61,950 nucleotides of DNA from a bacterium (lineage in GTDB: Bacteria > Bacteroidota > Ignavibacteria > Kapaibacteriales > UBA2268): NCBI GenBank assembly GCA_024711295.1, contig JANJTB010000038.1, positions 1-61,950 of the forward strand, given 5' to 3'. A program made the translations under genes and the position numbers. The notes beneath the pieces were generated by a model. The model was not told where the DNA came from, ran no database searches, and worked only from the letters and a program-made list of their open reading frames with translations. This document shows, in pieces, positions 50,170 to 59,958 of the stretch. How positions within the stretch are numbered: the stretch's first letter is position 1; every line of letters begins with the position of its first letter.

Positions 50170-51246
50170 TTAGTCAGTAAATTGCCCAATATTACCCTTA
50201 GAGATTTCATTTGCCATGAATGTTACTTTTCTGATAGGCTTTAGAATCAAAACATCAATAAAGAAAATAATAGCACCGATAAATAAAAACACAAGTACTC
50301 CTATTATCACTACCTCAATGATAATGTTCCCCTTTTGCTTTTCGATGAGCACACTATTATCCTGAATATTTGCGAGGTACCCGATTGGCTTATCATTACA
50401 ATCTATTACAGGTATCAAAGAATAATAGTAATTTTGGTAATTTCCGCTAATTATACCACTTTCGTTTTTTATCTTTTCAATTAGAATATCACTGAAAATT
50501 TCAGCTACAGGAATTTTTGGATTATTATTCAACGACAATAGATAATTACCAAATTCTGTTGAGTACAACTTATTAAGTTCATCTGGTTTAAGAATCGTTT
50601 GAGCAATACTCTTTTCAATTAAATTTAATGATACCCTGTCTGTGATATTGTTTGATATTAGATTTACTGCATCAGTGAGATTAAACAAAAACTCAACAGA
50701 ACCTGCATATACTCCGTCAATAATTATTGGTGCGATACCTCTTAATGCAAATCCACCCACTCCAAACTCGATTGTTTTGATTGCAGATTTGGAATCTGCT
50801 ACCTGAATAATTGATGGACGGAAAGCGGTTAGATCATCAAATCTTTTGTTAGTCCAGGTTCTTAAAAAGCTTTTTGCAGGCGCCTTGTGATAGTGAATCT
50901 GGAAGTCTTTGACAGATTTATCCTTCAGCACTTCATCAATGGTTGATTTAAGTGATGCCATCAAATAATCCGAACCTGCCTTATCATCCGGGTTACTGTA
51001 AGCTTCTTTTACTGCTGAATTATTAGCGAAAACCCTTGCAATAAGAAGTGCTTTAGTTTTGTAATCTTCAATCAAAGAATTTAATATCATGGAATTATCG
51101 GTTTGCTCTTTTCTAAGATTATCCTCTACTGATCCGATGCTGGTAGAATAGAAAAAATACGTCAGTATAACGACATAAACGACAGCTACTACGCTAAGCA
51201 ATGCAAATATCTTTGCTCTAAGTGAATAATTCTGCAATCTTAACAT
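50170..51246 (-). CDS. Chemoreceptor-like sensor lacking an output domain
   Basis: This 358-residue protein has TM1 at about 12-32 (IFALLSVVAVVYVVILTYFF) and an extracytoplasmic dCache-like domain at about 33-300. That domain contains the block FQIHYHKAPAKSFLRTW and a second with GIAPIIIDGVYAGSVEFLF, typical of methyl-accepting chemotaxis receptors with a double-Cache sensor. TM2 is at about 305-330 (VVIIGVLVFLFIGAIIFFI) and a HAMP start reads LKPIRKVTFMANEISKGNIGQ. It then stops at FTD, where a receptor would continue through HAMP helix 2 into the signalling domain, and the convergent glycosyltransferase gene begins one base later. It is either a truncated receptor or a sensor working through partners. 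It is preceded by a 319-base AT-rich gap. Confidence 0.75.
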   Translation of the reverse strand: MLRLQNYSLRAKIFALLSVVAVVYVVILTYFFYSTSIGSVEDNLRKEQTDNSMILNSLIEDYKTKALLIARVFANNSAVKEAYSNPDDKAGSDYLMASLKSTIDEVLKDKSVKDFQIHYHKAPAKSFLRTWTNKRFDDLTAFRPSIIQVADSKSAIKTIEFGVGGFALRGIAPIIIDGVYAGSVEFLFNLTDAVNLISNNITDRVSLNLIEKSIAQTILKPDELNKLYSTEFGNYLLSLNNNPKIPVAEIFSDILIEKIKNESGIISGNYQNYYYSLIPVIDCNDKPIGYLANIQDNSVLIEKQKGNIIIEVVIIGVLVFLFIGAIIFFIDVLILKPIRKVTFMANEISKGNIGQFTD

Positions 51247-51565
51247 GATTTTTACTCTGTTGTTAATTCATATTTATTTTTAATTTATTTACAAAATTAA
51301 TATAATTTAATTATATAATCAAATTAATATATTAGGATAGATAAATAAAATTATCTGATATTAGTTTCATTAGGAATTTTTACTCTATGTTTATATTTAT
51401 CAATTATTTAACACCGACATACTAATTATAATTTTAAATAAATCCATACATTGTAACCTTTTTGACAATTAATGTGTCTATATAAATGTTGACTTTCCTG
51501 AAATTTTGAAATAGTTTTTATTTATATAGATTACAGATTATCAACTATTCTAAAGGAGCACTTCA
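51247..51565. other. AT-rich divergent intergenic region
   Basis: These 319 bases separate the divergent sensor and VIT-domain genes. They are very AT-rich, with an ATTGTAAC at 51450-51457 and a strong ribosome site AAAGGAG just before 51566. I see no open frame of note, no hairpin terminator and no convincing -35/-10 pair. Confidence 0.4.
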
Positions 51566-53713
51566 ATGAAGAGTGCAATAACTTTATTAGTATCTATAAT
51601 GATATTAAATGTAGGAATTCTATTTGGGCAGCAAAAAACAATTCGCCTAATTGATCCACAAGGAATGTCAAGAACAGACAAAGCTACTATGGACAGCCTC
51701 ACTGTTATTCTAAAACCCGAAGGCGCTTATACCCAGGTATCATTTATGATAAACATCTCAACACGGGGTACTCGATTTAATAGTAACAAAGATACCGTCG
51801 AAATCGAAAGTTATTTTCAACTTCCTGAGAACGCAATTGTTAATGACTCGTGGCTCTGGGTTGAGGATACACTTGTATTCGCAGACCTCATTGACAGATG
51901 GTCAGCCAGTAAAATCTATGAAGATATTGTAAGGAGATTTCGTAGAGATCCCTCAATTTTCTTTAAAAACTCCACTGTTGATTATGAATTTAGATTATTT
52001 CCACTAGCTGGTAATAATCACCGTAAATTTTTAATCAGTATGATGATTCCAAATTCAATTGATGGTAATAAGTTTGTAGTAACAATACCCGATCTATGGT
52101 TTGGGCTAGTAAATCAACCCCAAAATGTCAATGTAATATTTCTATACGATAAAAATTACTCAAATATTAAATATCTTAACGGAAATCAGGTTGAATTTTC
52201 GGACAATAGTGATATATTCTTTGGTGAGCACATGAAGGCCGAAATTAAAACAGCTGAGTTTATGACTAATCGCAGTTTCATATTTGAAGCACCGATTAAA
52301 GATGGAGTTCATTTATCCAAGTATAATAACGGGAGTGATAAATACTTCCAGTTAGCATTGAATACAAATATTTTGATTCCCGGGAAAAAGAGCACTCGAC
52401 ATTTGTTTGTATTTGAATATGTAAGTGGAATTGCATTTCAAAATATTGCTCTAACAGTGAATACACTAATTAGTAAAATCAATGAGATATATTCCTCAGG
52501 CGATTTTGTTAATATTATGTATGTCAATAAAATCGGCCAAATCAAAAACCTTAGTCAAGAGTGGATTGAAATGGATAATGAAGGAAAATCTAAGTTGACT
52601 TCCTTATCCAACGAACTTGTCAGTAACTCTGCTGATTTCCCTTTCCTCCCATTATTAATAGAAAATGCATTAGAGCAGTTCAAAAATAATCTTGACAGCT
52701 TATCTGACATTGTGATTTTTGCATCATCGGGCTCTTTCGGTGATTTAAATACTGCAAACACCTTGTTGAATAAAACACTTCAGGAAAACCGATACAACAG
52801 AAAATTTTATATACTCGACCACTCCAATGTTAATGCACTTAAAAATAATAACATCAATAATATAAACTACAAAGGTAACGAATACCTTTACCAAAATTTA
52901 TCAAGACTTACAAAAGGGGAATACCTTAATCTCTGGTCTTTTAAATATTCATGGCCTAACTTTTTTGATACTTTCAAAAATCTTATTTTTTCGTATCCCA
53001 ACAATTTAGATTATTTCATCACAACAAATGATGGATTTGCATACCATTACTTCGAAGTTGCAAACAAAGGCGGTACCATGACGCTTGTAGGTAAGTATGT
53101 TGGTGGTGATGATTTCAGCCTTAGGTTTACTTACATGCTGGATAATGAACCAAAATACAGAGAGTTTGTAATTACAAGTAAAGACATCATAAACAACAAT
53201 AAATCACCACAGATTTGGATAGGTAACCATTTGAAATATCTCGAGTCCCAACCGAATCCCAATAATAAACTTATAAGTGATATTATCAATCTAAGTATGG
53301 GAAACAGAGTATTATCAAGATATACTGCTTTTCTTGCATTAGAGCCATGGATGCGCGATTCACTATTTAGCGACAATGATAATCAGGATAATACCGGCGG
53401 CGGTGCAACAGATGTTGACGAGTTAGTAGATATGGATAAAAATATCAACGCATTTCCAAATCCTGCTAGTGAGTTCACAACGATTAACATATTTACACCT
53501 GTGCCGATAAGAATATCTTCAATCCAAATCTATGATATGAGCGGCAGAATTATACGAAACATTAGTGTACCGGAAATACTTATTTCAGGAGAGTATAATT
53601 TAAACTGGGATTTAACTGATGATTATGGCAATCCAGTTGCTAACGGCTCGTATTATATTATTGTCAGTATTGGCATAAAATCATTAAACACAAAAGTAAT
53701 AATTAACAGATAA
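51566..53713 (+). CDS. T9SS protein with VIT and vWA-like domains
   Basis: This 715-residue protein is preceded by AAAGGAG. It has a signal peptide (MKSAITLLVSIMILNVGILFG). Residues of about 40-165 form a VIT domain: STRGTRFNSNKDTVEIESYF, FQLPENAIVNDSWLWVED and DRWSASKIYEDIVRRFRRDPS, the last close to the VIT hallmark A-x-x-x-Y-E-x-x-x-x-x-x-D-P. Residues of about 275-470 resemble a von Willebrand A fold, but the metal site DxSxS is replaced by FEYVSG (about 280), so metal-dependent adhesion is probably lost. The C-terminus is a T9SS sorting domain (NAFPNPASEFTTINIF, IYDMSGRIIRNI, NGSYYIIVSIG). VIT/vWA proteins in bacteria are usually membrane-anchored; this one is exported to the surface. 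The function is probably adhesion or scaffolding. Confidence 0.82.
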   Translation: MKSAITLLVSIMILNVGILFGQQKTIRLIDPQGMSRTDKATMDSLTVILKPEGAYTQVSFMINISTRGTRFNSNKDTVEIESYFQLPENAIVNDSWLWVEDTLVFADLIDRWSASKIYEDIVRRFRRDPSIFFKNSTVDYEFRLFPLAGNNHRKFLISMMIPNSIDGNKFVVTIPDLWFGLVNQPQNVNVIFLYDKNYSNIKYLNGNQVEFSDNSDIFFGEHMKAEIKTAEFMTNRSFIFEAPIKDGVHLSKYNNGSDKYFQLALNTNILIPGKKSTRHLFVFEYVSGIAFQNIALTVNTLISKINEIYSSGDFVNIMYVNKIGQIKNLSQEWIEMDNEGKSKLTSLSNELVSNSADFPFLPLLIENALEQFKNNLDSLSDIVIFASSGSFGDLNTANTLLNKTLQENRYNRKFYILDHSNVNALKNNNINNINYKGNEYLYQNLSRLTKGEYLNLWSFKYSWPNFFDTFKNLIFSYPNNLDYFITTNDGFAYHYFEVANKGGTMTLVGKYVGGDDFSLRFTYMLDNEPKYREFVITSKDIINNNKSPQIWIGNHLKYLESQPNPNNKLISDIINLSMGNRVLSRYTAFLALEPWMRDSLFSDNDNQDNTGGGATDVDELVDMDKNINAFPNPASEFTTINIFTPVPIRISSIQIYDMSGRIIRNISVPEILISGEYNLNWDLTDDYGNPVANGSYYIIVSIGIKSLNTKVIINR

Positions 53714-53722
53714 ACAAAAAAA

Positions 53723-53754
53723 ATGCTGCCTCTGTTATTAATCAGGGGCAGCAT
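53723..53754 (-). terminator. Rho-independent terminator between convergent genes
   Basis: ATGCTGCCTCTG (53723-53734) pairs with CAGGGGCAGCAT (53743-53754): 12 pairs including one T-G wobble, with an 8-base loop. On the minus strand it is followed by a T-run (A-run 53715-53722), making it the terminator for the carboxyltransferase gene ending at 53790. It may also act for the plus-strand gene ending at 53713. Confidence 0.85.
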
Positions 53755-53789
53755 CATATTCAAGTAGGGTCGAAATAACAATCCTTCAG

Positions 53790-55361
53790 TTAAAGAGGTA
53801 TATTCCCGTGCTTTCTTGGAGGATTTTTATCAACTTTATTCTCAAGCAAATTGAATGCTTCGATTAGTCGCTGACGTGTAAATTTAGGCTCTATAACATC
53901 ATCAATGTATCCATAAGAAGCAGCAATATAAGGATTTGCAAATTTTTCATTATACTCATCAATGAGCTCCTGCTCTCTTACAGCAGGATTTTCGGCAGTA
54001 TCAATTTCTTTTTTGAATATAATTTCAACAGCACCTTTAGCACCCATTACAGCAAGTTCGGCTGTGGGCCAAGCAAGATTAATATCTCCTCGGATATGCT
54101 TGCTGCTCATTACATCATAAGCACCACCATAAGCTTTACGTGTAATTACAGTTACTTTAGGTACAGTTGCCTCGCAATAAGCATACAGCAATTTTGCACC
54201 ATTAGTAATTATTCCTCTCCATTCCTGATCTGAGCCTGGTAAGAAACCGGGTACATCTTCGAAAGTCAGCAATGGGATATTAAAAGCATCACAAAACCTG
54301 ATAAATCTGGCTGCTTTCTTTGATGCCTCGATATCCAATACTCCTGCAAGTACAGCCGGCTGATTTGCAATTACACCTACCGACCTACCGCCAAGTCTGC
54401 AAAAACCAACTATAATATTTGGAGCATATTCCTGATGAACTTCAAAGAATACATTTAGGTCAGCTACTTTAGTAATAATATCCCTCATATCATAAGGTTG
54501 ATTAGGGTTGGCAGGAATAGAATAATTCAGTTCCTCGTCTATCCTGTCAGTAGGATCGTCATTAGGCACAAATGGCGGCTCTTCCGCATTATTCGATGGA
54601 ATATAGCTAAGCAAAGTTCTGACAATTTCAAGAGCTTCCATGTCATTTTTGGCAACAAAATGGGCAACTCCACTTTTTGAGGCATGTGCAAACGCACCAC
54701 CCAATTCTTCAGAGCTTAAATCTTCGTGAGTAACTGTCTTTACAACTTTTGGTCCTGTTACGAACATATATGAAGTATTTTCGACCATAATTATAAAGTC
54801 TGTAATAGCCGGTGAATATACTGCACCACCGGCGCATGGACCCATAATAACAGAAATCTGAGGTACAACACCTGATGCCATTGTATTACGAAGGAATATC
54901 TCAGCATAAGCACCAAGAGAAATAACACCTTCCTGAACTCTCGCTCCACCTGAGTCATTAAGCCCAATAACCGGAGCGCCTGTTTTCATTGCCATATCCA
55001 TGATTTTACATATCTTGCGGCCATGCATCTCTGCAAGTGAGCCACCTAATACAGTAAAATCCTGTGAGAAAACATATACTTTCTTACCTAAAACCTCAGC
55101 AAATCCTGTTACTACACCATCTCCCAACGGTACAGTTTTGTCCAGACCGAGTTGGGTAGAATGATGATGAACCAACGCATCTATTTCTCTGAAAGTCCCC
55201 TTGTCAGTAAGTAAGCTTAATCTTTCACGTGCTGTCAGTTTGCCTTTTACATGCTGTGCATCAACACGTGATGGACCTCCACCCTGTTTGGCTTTCTCTT
55301 TTAGTACTCTAAGCTTCTCGATTTTCGAATCAATAATGTGTTTGTCGCTCATGATTTCCAT
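53790..55361 (-). CDS. Acyl-CoA (propionyl/methylmalonyl-CoA) carboxyltransferase beta subunit
   Basis: This 523-residue protein is of normal length for PccB/MmdA. The N-terminal crotonase-like half has [46 protein letters not shown] in part and [22 protein letters not shown] (first oxyanion hole). The C-terminal half has [40 protein letters not shown] and [21 protein letters not shown] (second oxyanion hole). It moves CO2 from carboxybiotin to propionyl-CoA, or the reverse from methylmalonyl-CoA. The biotin carboxylase or carrier subunits are not adjacent, so whether it serves an ATP-driven carboxylase or a sodium-pumping decarboxylase cannot be decided. ATG codons at residues 1 and 4 are both possible starts. 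It is a cytoplasmic housekeeping gene between two T9SS cargo genes. Confidence 0.93.
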   Translation of the reverse strand: MEIMSDKHIIDSKIEKLRVLKEKAKQGGGPSRVDAQHVKGKLTARERLSLLTDKGTFREIDALVHHHSTQLGLDKTVPLGDGVVTGFAEVLGKKVYVFSQDFTVLGGSLAEMHGRKICKIMDMAMKTGAPVIGLNDSGGARVQEGVISLGAYAEIFLRNTMASGVVPQISVIMGPCAGGAVYSPAITDFIIMVENTSYMFVTGPKVVKTVTHEDLSSEELGGAFAHASKSGVAHFVAKNDMEALEIVRTLLSYIPSNNAEEPPFVPNDDPTDRIDEELNYSIPANPNQPYDMRDIITKVADLNVFFEVHQEYAPNIIVGFCRLGGRSVGVIANQPAVLAGVLDIEASKKAARFIRFCDAFNIPLLTFEDVPGFLPGSDQEWRGIITNGAKLLYAYCEATVPKVTVITRKAYGGAYDVMSSKHIRGDINLAWPTAELAVMGAKGAVEIIFKKEIDTAENPAVREQELIDEYNEKFANPYIAASYGYIDDVIEPKFTRQRLIEAFNLLENKVDKNPPRKHGNIPL

Positions 55362-55478
55362 TAGATAAAATGTAATAAACTAAAGTCTGTAAAAGTATAG
55401 ACTTAATTTTTATTTTTCATTTTTTCTTTACATAAAAAATTTAGTATCAAACAAGCACTTTTCTTCAATGCAAAAGGA

Positions 55479-58400
55479 CTAAAATAAGATAAGCTTTTCT
55501 GTTAATATGCCTTTTTTAGTTTTTATCGTTACTAAATAAATCCCTGATGGCATTTGTTTATTATTAAAATCTTTACCATCCCAAAAAGTAGAGTAAGACC
55601 CTACATCCATGTAACTCTTTAATACAGTTCTGATATTATTCCCTAATATATCATAAATGTCAACCTCGACATAAGAAGTATAATCCAAATCAAACTTAAT
55701 ATTAGCTGATGTATATGCAGGATTCGGGAAAATATCAATGAAGTTATCAAGAGTAATCTCATTTACGCTAACGGCAGTATTTGATCTGCCGGGCGTTCCG
55801 CCTTTGATGGTCGAAATTCTCCACGACTGAGGTAATGCATTATCATAGGCAGGATCTATCAGTTCCAGTGAAGGACCTCCTCCATCTGCATTTGGATTCC
55901 ATGGTGCTGTATTCATATATTTAACCGAATCCATAATTTTGCCGTTTCTATTGTATATTCTGACCATATCACTTGTACCAAATCCAAATGTAAATTGACC
56001 ATAATAATTGGAAATATCCGGGTGATGTTTGCTAAATTTATTCTCACTCTCTATCAAAACCAGATATTCTCCACTTCTGAGTATAGTACCCTCCGGAATT
56101 GCAAAATTACGTGAATCATTATCATCTTTTAACACCCATGCGCTGATATCGGTATCTTTTGTACCTGCATTATATATTTCTATCCAATCATCTGTATCCT
56201 GATCAGGAGATGATTTATACATTATCTCATTTATGACAACATTATCATCCGGCTCTACCTCAGTGATTTCAAATACAGCCATAATTTCCAAATCAGCATC
56301 AGGAATGATTTCAATAATATTGTCAGATGAATATAATTCATTATTAACAAGCCAATATTTGAAAATATATCCCTTGTTTGGCTCTGCAGATAATGAAATT
56401 GGCACACCGATAAAATAATCTCCAGTCCAATTATTTGGAAGTTTTTTTAAAGTATTTAAGCTGAATGATGCAGCACCTTCGATGTCAGTTTTAAGCATAA
56501 TCTTTGCAATTCCATCCAGTTCAAAATACTGTCGCAAATGCTCCCTGAAATATGCAGGTCGTTCGACAAAGTAAGTTTTAATCATATCAACATGTTGTTG
56601 GAAATTAGGGAGTGATTCCTCCCATCTGTCTTTCTGATAAGGTACTATACTAACAATATTATTCACTAGGCTGTCAAAAATATGCGTTGTAAGTTCGGGA
56701 CCGAGCGTTGTATTCAATAAATCACAATTTCTGTTTAAGAAGCGATTTCGAAAATCCTGACTCTTAAAAGCATTAAATAATATCCTAGGTAAATGAAAAT
56801 GAGATGGATTTGCTTTGGCGCTATCCATTGCCAATTTAAATCTGTCCTCCATATATACGCTTAAATAGTTGTAATTAAGCGACATATCAAAGTCTAGCAA
56901 AAGCCATCTCCATTTATTGTCAAGCTCTGATGACTTCCATAATTTGAAGTTGTGACCAGGCCAGTCGGAATTATTAGCCCAAAATGAAATTGCATTATAA
57001 TCTATAAAATTATTAATATCAATATTCTTATTTAATATTGATATTACTCCCGATGGGCTTACATTTTCCAATTCTGCCAAAAAATCATGGTATGATTTTG
57101 ATGAACCCAGCAAAATCCTGTAAACAGGTTCTATGATGCTGATACTAAATGAATTAATGCCATATTTCAGTTCGAGATACTCTTCATCAAATCGCTCTCT
57201 TAAATTATACATGCCAAGGAACTCACCGTTGAAATAAGTGACCACAGGCCTGTATTGAGTACCAAAAACATTCTCAATATGATTACCGAGAACACTAACG
57301 AATGCATCTCTTAAAAATGAACCATGCCAATCCTGCCCTGAGTTACGTATCACTAATTTATCATAACCCAATAGACCATGATTGCCAAAAAACGGATAAT
57401 TTAGTTCACTCTCACCATATCGGGACTTGGCAATTAATCTCAAAGATGTTTGTTTTTCGAGTGCTGCACCATGTCCGTGAGTTTTTACACCGACTCTGTT
57501 TTTGTAGTATATTTGTTCATCGCGTGAAAAATACTCAAAAGTCATTGGATATTCTTCTGTGGAATGTGGAAATCTGAAAAGTCCGTACTCGTCACTAAAC
57601 AAGTATGCATCATTAGAGGATAAAGCTACAACAGGTACTTTCCAGTCAGGAACAGATATTAAATATGTTGCAGTTTCGATCTCACTTGATATCATGTCTG
57701 GAGCGTATATCCTTGCCTTTATTGATGAACTTTTATCAATATAAATCTCTTCACCTTTGTAAATCTTAGAATTTTCTGTGGGTTCATCGCCGTTAGTTGT
57801 GTACCTTACAGTGCTATTCATTAAACCGGTAATTATTTTTACTCGTACAGGTTGGTCGTAAAACCCTGGTTCTAAAGTAAATCTCGGCTTCTGAATCAAC
57901 CCTTTCTTAGGATTAGCATTTGCTTTTTCGGGTGTAGGAGCTTGCATATAAGTTAAGTTATTGCTACCGTCTGGAAATCTTCCGAACGACATATCTACAT
58001 ACATGTCCGGAAAATCAAGCTTATCAACCAATGTTCCCTTGTCGTCCCAGAGATGGAGATTTTCACCTTGACGTGATAATTTAAAATCAGTATGCATTGC
58101 TTGAGCAAAATATGATTTACCCGGAATATTCAAGTTGAAGTCAATTTTATTTAGAGTTGAAAAATCAACTTGCTTTCCATTAAGTTTTAAATCAGAAAAA
58201 ACTGCTTTGCCGTACATGTCTTGACGAGTTGATGATAGAGCCAATCCCGCATACACCTTTTGCGGATAATCCCACTCTTCCGAAAATTCTTCAAGTAGCT
58301 GGCCCTCAGTATCGTATATTCCACCTGTCAAAGTCTTTCCCTTACGTGAAACTTTGATAACCAAATCAGGATAGTTCATTTCAATACCGGAGTAAACTCT

Positions 58401-58958
58401 CTTTGGTTCGTCACCTCTGTTTAAACGCCTCAAAAATTCATTAAAAATTCTCTGATCACCTTGACCTAAAACGCCAAAAAACAAATTCGACGGATTAAGG
58501 TCTTCTCTTATCACAAGACCTGTACTCCCAAAGACATGAACATTCCATAGAGTATGAATCCTGACGGATAAATCGAAGTCTCCCTGCAGTTCCAAATATT
58601 CATATCTATAACTATCAGGATTTGAGTGTGTATATAATCCTCTTCCTGATGCTTCAATCACATATTTTGAATTATTGAAATAATTCTTACCGCTTGCTTT
58701 TATAATCAGGAAGTCCTTAGCTTGTATTGTTACATCGGGCAAAACCCACGCTCTGTTGAAATTGTCACCATCACGTATTCTCCAATTTCTCAGATTAATA
58801 TCTTCGTCAGAGCTATTGTAGAGTTCAATCCAGTCAGGTCTGTCATTATCTTCGTCAACTAAATAGCTATAATTAGATGCACTTACTTCATTTATCACTA
58901 CTTTTGAATATGAAAACTGAATGCTTATTAACAGAAAAAATATTACTGCCGACTTCAT
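55479..58958 (-). CDS. T9SS protein with CotH kinase and two lamin-tail domains
   Basis: This 1,159-residue protein has a signal peptide (SAVIFFLLISIQFSYS). A first lamin-tail domain starts at once (VVINEVSASNYSYLVDEDND, PDWIELYNSSDEDINLRNW). A beta domain with DLSVRIHTLWNVHVFGSTGL follows, then a chitobiase-C-like domain (VKIITGLMNSTVRYTTNGDE). The CotH kinase core (about 475-800) has VGVKTHGHGAALEKQTSLRL, KLVIRNSGQDWHGSFLRDAF, LGMYNLRERFDEEYL and the metal-binding WRWLLLDFDMSLNYN. A second lamin-tail domain (about 905-1030) has VVINEIMYKSSPDQDTDDWIEI in part. The C-terminus is a T9SS tail (NFIDIFPNPAYTSANIKF, IYDILGNNIRTVL, PSGIYLVTIKTKKG). CotH proteins are protein kinases in Bacillus spores; an extracellular one could phosphorylate other surface proteins, but the ATP source is unclear. 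Confidence 0.87.
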   Translation of the reverse strand: MKSAVIFFLLISIQFSYSKVVINEVSASNYSYLVDEDNDRPDWIELYNSSDEDINLRNWRIRDGDNFNRAWVLPDVTIQAKDFLIIKASGKNYFNNSKYVIEASGRGLYTHSNPDSYRYEYLELQGDFDLSVRIHTLWNVHVFGSTGLVIREDLNPSNLFFGVLGQGDQRIFNEFLRRLNRGDEPKRVYSGIEMNYPDLVIKVSRKGKTLTGGIYDTEGQLLEEFSEEWDYPQKVYAGLALSSTRQDMYGKAVFSDLKLNGKQVDFSTLNKIDFNLNIPGKSYFAQAMHTDFKLSRQGENLHLWDDKGTLVDKLDFPDMYVDMSFGRFPDGSNNLTYMQAPTPEKANANPKKGLIQKPRFTLEPGFYDQPVRVKIITGLMNSTVRYTTNGDEPTENSKIYKGEEIYIDKSSSIKARIYAPDMISSEIETATYLISVPDWKVPVVALSSNDAYLFSDEYGLFRFPHSTEEYPMTFEYFSRDEQIYYKNRVGVKTHGHGAALEKQTSLRLIAKSRYGESELNYPFFGNHGLLGYDKLVIRNSGQDWHGSFLRDAFVSVLGNHIENVFGTQYRPVVTYFNGEFLGMYNLRERFDEEYLELKYGINSFSISIIEPVYRILLGSSKSYHDFLAELENVSPSGVISILNKNIDINNFIDYNAISFWANNSDWPGHNFKLWKSSELDNKWRWLLLDFDMSLNYNYLSVYMEDRFKLAMDSAKANPSHFHLPRILFNAFKSQDFRNRFLNRNCDLLNTTLGPELTTHIFDSLVNNIVSIVPYQKDRWEESLPNFQQHVDMIKTYFVERPAYFREHLRQYFELDGIAKIMLKTDIEGAASFSLNTLKKLPNNWTGDYFIGVPISLSAEPNKGYIFKYWLVNNELYSSDNIIEIIPDADLEIMAVFEITEVEPDDNVVINEIMYKSSPDQDTDDWIEIYNAGTKDTDISAWVLKDDNDSRNFAIPEGTILRSGEYLVLIESENKFSKHHPDISNYYGQFTFGFGTSDMVRIYNRNGKIMDSVKYMNTAPWNPNADGGGPSLELIDPAYDNALPQSWRISTIKGGTPGRSNTAVSVNEITLDNFIDIFPNPAYTSANIKFDLDYTSYVEVDIYDILGNNIRTVLKSYMDVGSYSTFWDGKDFNNKQMPSGIYLVTIKTKKGILTEKLILF

Positions 58959-59180
58959 ATCTGCAATCCTATTTTAAAAAAGTTTTTTGAAAATTGTAAT
59001 TGTATATACTTATAAAGACACATTAAAATGATTTTTGTCCCAATAAAAAAAGAAAATAACACAGAATTTTCATTTATTTAAAAATTCTGTAAATTAATTC
59101 ATTTTGAACAAACAAATGTAAAATGTGTAAATTATAAAACGAATTGCCAATATTTATGTTTGCTGTGCAAAAAGACTATA

Positions 59181-59789
59181 TCACTTTATCATCTTACGTC
59201 TTTTATAACTTTTAGAAAGTGAGTCGGGCTGAGAATCTCTGTTTGGGCGATTTTCGGTATATTTTACACTGAGTTCCTTAATATCCAAAGCATCAGGGAA
59301 TAACTTCAGGAAGTAACGTCTGGCGCTTTCATAATTATTTTTTATTTCTATTGAAGGGTTATCCGTATCTCTTGAGTCATAAGCCAATGCACCGATTAAT
59401 CCAAAGTGCATACCCCAATTATACCCCATTTCGAAACCTAGTGTAATATCACCAATATAATAAATACCACCGTCTTTGGGAATAAACTGCAGAAAATACT
59501 GAGGAATGTTCTGATATTTACCGCCGGAAATACCAACTCTTGATAAGAAATGCGGCTCGTCCGGTACACGGAAATAGATATAACCGAAATCATCGGGCTT
59601 AACAGTTGCGGTTTTACCACTAAGAGCTGTCTCGAATGTAAGCACAGGTTCATCTATAATTCCGTTATTTGTAACACTGATATTTGCGATAATTATGGAC
59701 TCGTTGGGTTGCCTTTTCAATGATTCTATCCTTCCGGTTGCACAGGCAGTAATGAATAAAACCAAAGTGAATATAAATAACTTCCTCAT
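59181..59789 (-). CDS. Lipoprotein of unknown function, 202 aa
   Basis: The lipoprotein signal is clear: MRKLFIFTLVLFITACATG, with lipobox ITAC (Cys 16). The mature protein starts with a short beta domain (ESIIIANISVTNNGIID, TVKPDDFGYIYFRVPDEPHF) that resembles the DUF2846-like periplasmic or outer-membrane lipoproteins, including the block FIPKDGGIYYIGDITLGFEMG. A charged helical tail ends KSYKRRKMIK. Family assignment is tentative. It is a single-gene unit, divergent from the Wzi-like gene across 169 bases. Beyond the stop there is only a small TTTGC/GCAAA hairpin. Confidence 0.72.
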   Translation of the reverse strand: MRKLFIFTLVLFITACATGRIESLKRQPNESIIIANISVTNNGIIDEPVLTFETALSGKTATVKPDDFGYIYFRVPDEPHFLSRVGISGGKYQNIPQYFLQFIPKDGGIYYIGDITLGFEMGYNWGMHFGLIGALAYDSRDTDNPSIEIKNNYESARRYFLKLFPDALDIKELSVKYTENRPNRDSQPDSLSKSYKRRKMIK

Positions 59790-59958
59790 TTCATATCCTA
59801 AAATTGCTAAATTAGATAATTCAAAATTAGTTCATTTTTACTAAAATTCAATAATAAATTTTATTGATTTTACAGAATATAATCAGATTTATATTATTTT
59901 TCACTAAAATATACATTAATACGATAAATTGATTTTAAAAAAGCACTGATACATAATA

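Noticed and set aside
51462-51484. TTGACA and TATATA as a sigma-70-type promoter for the VIT-domain gene
   Set aside because: The spacing is only 11 bases, too short for a housekeeping promoter, and such AT-rich matches arise easily by chance in this gap.
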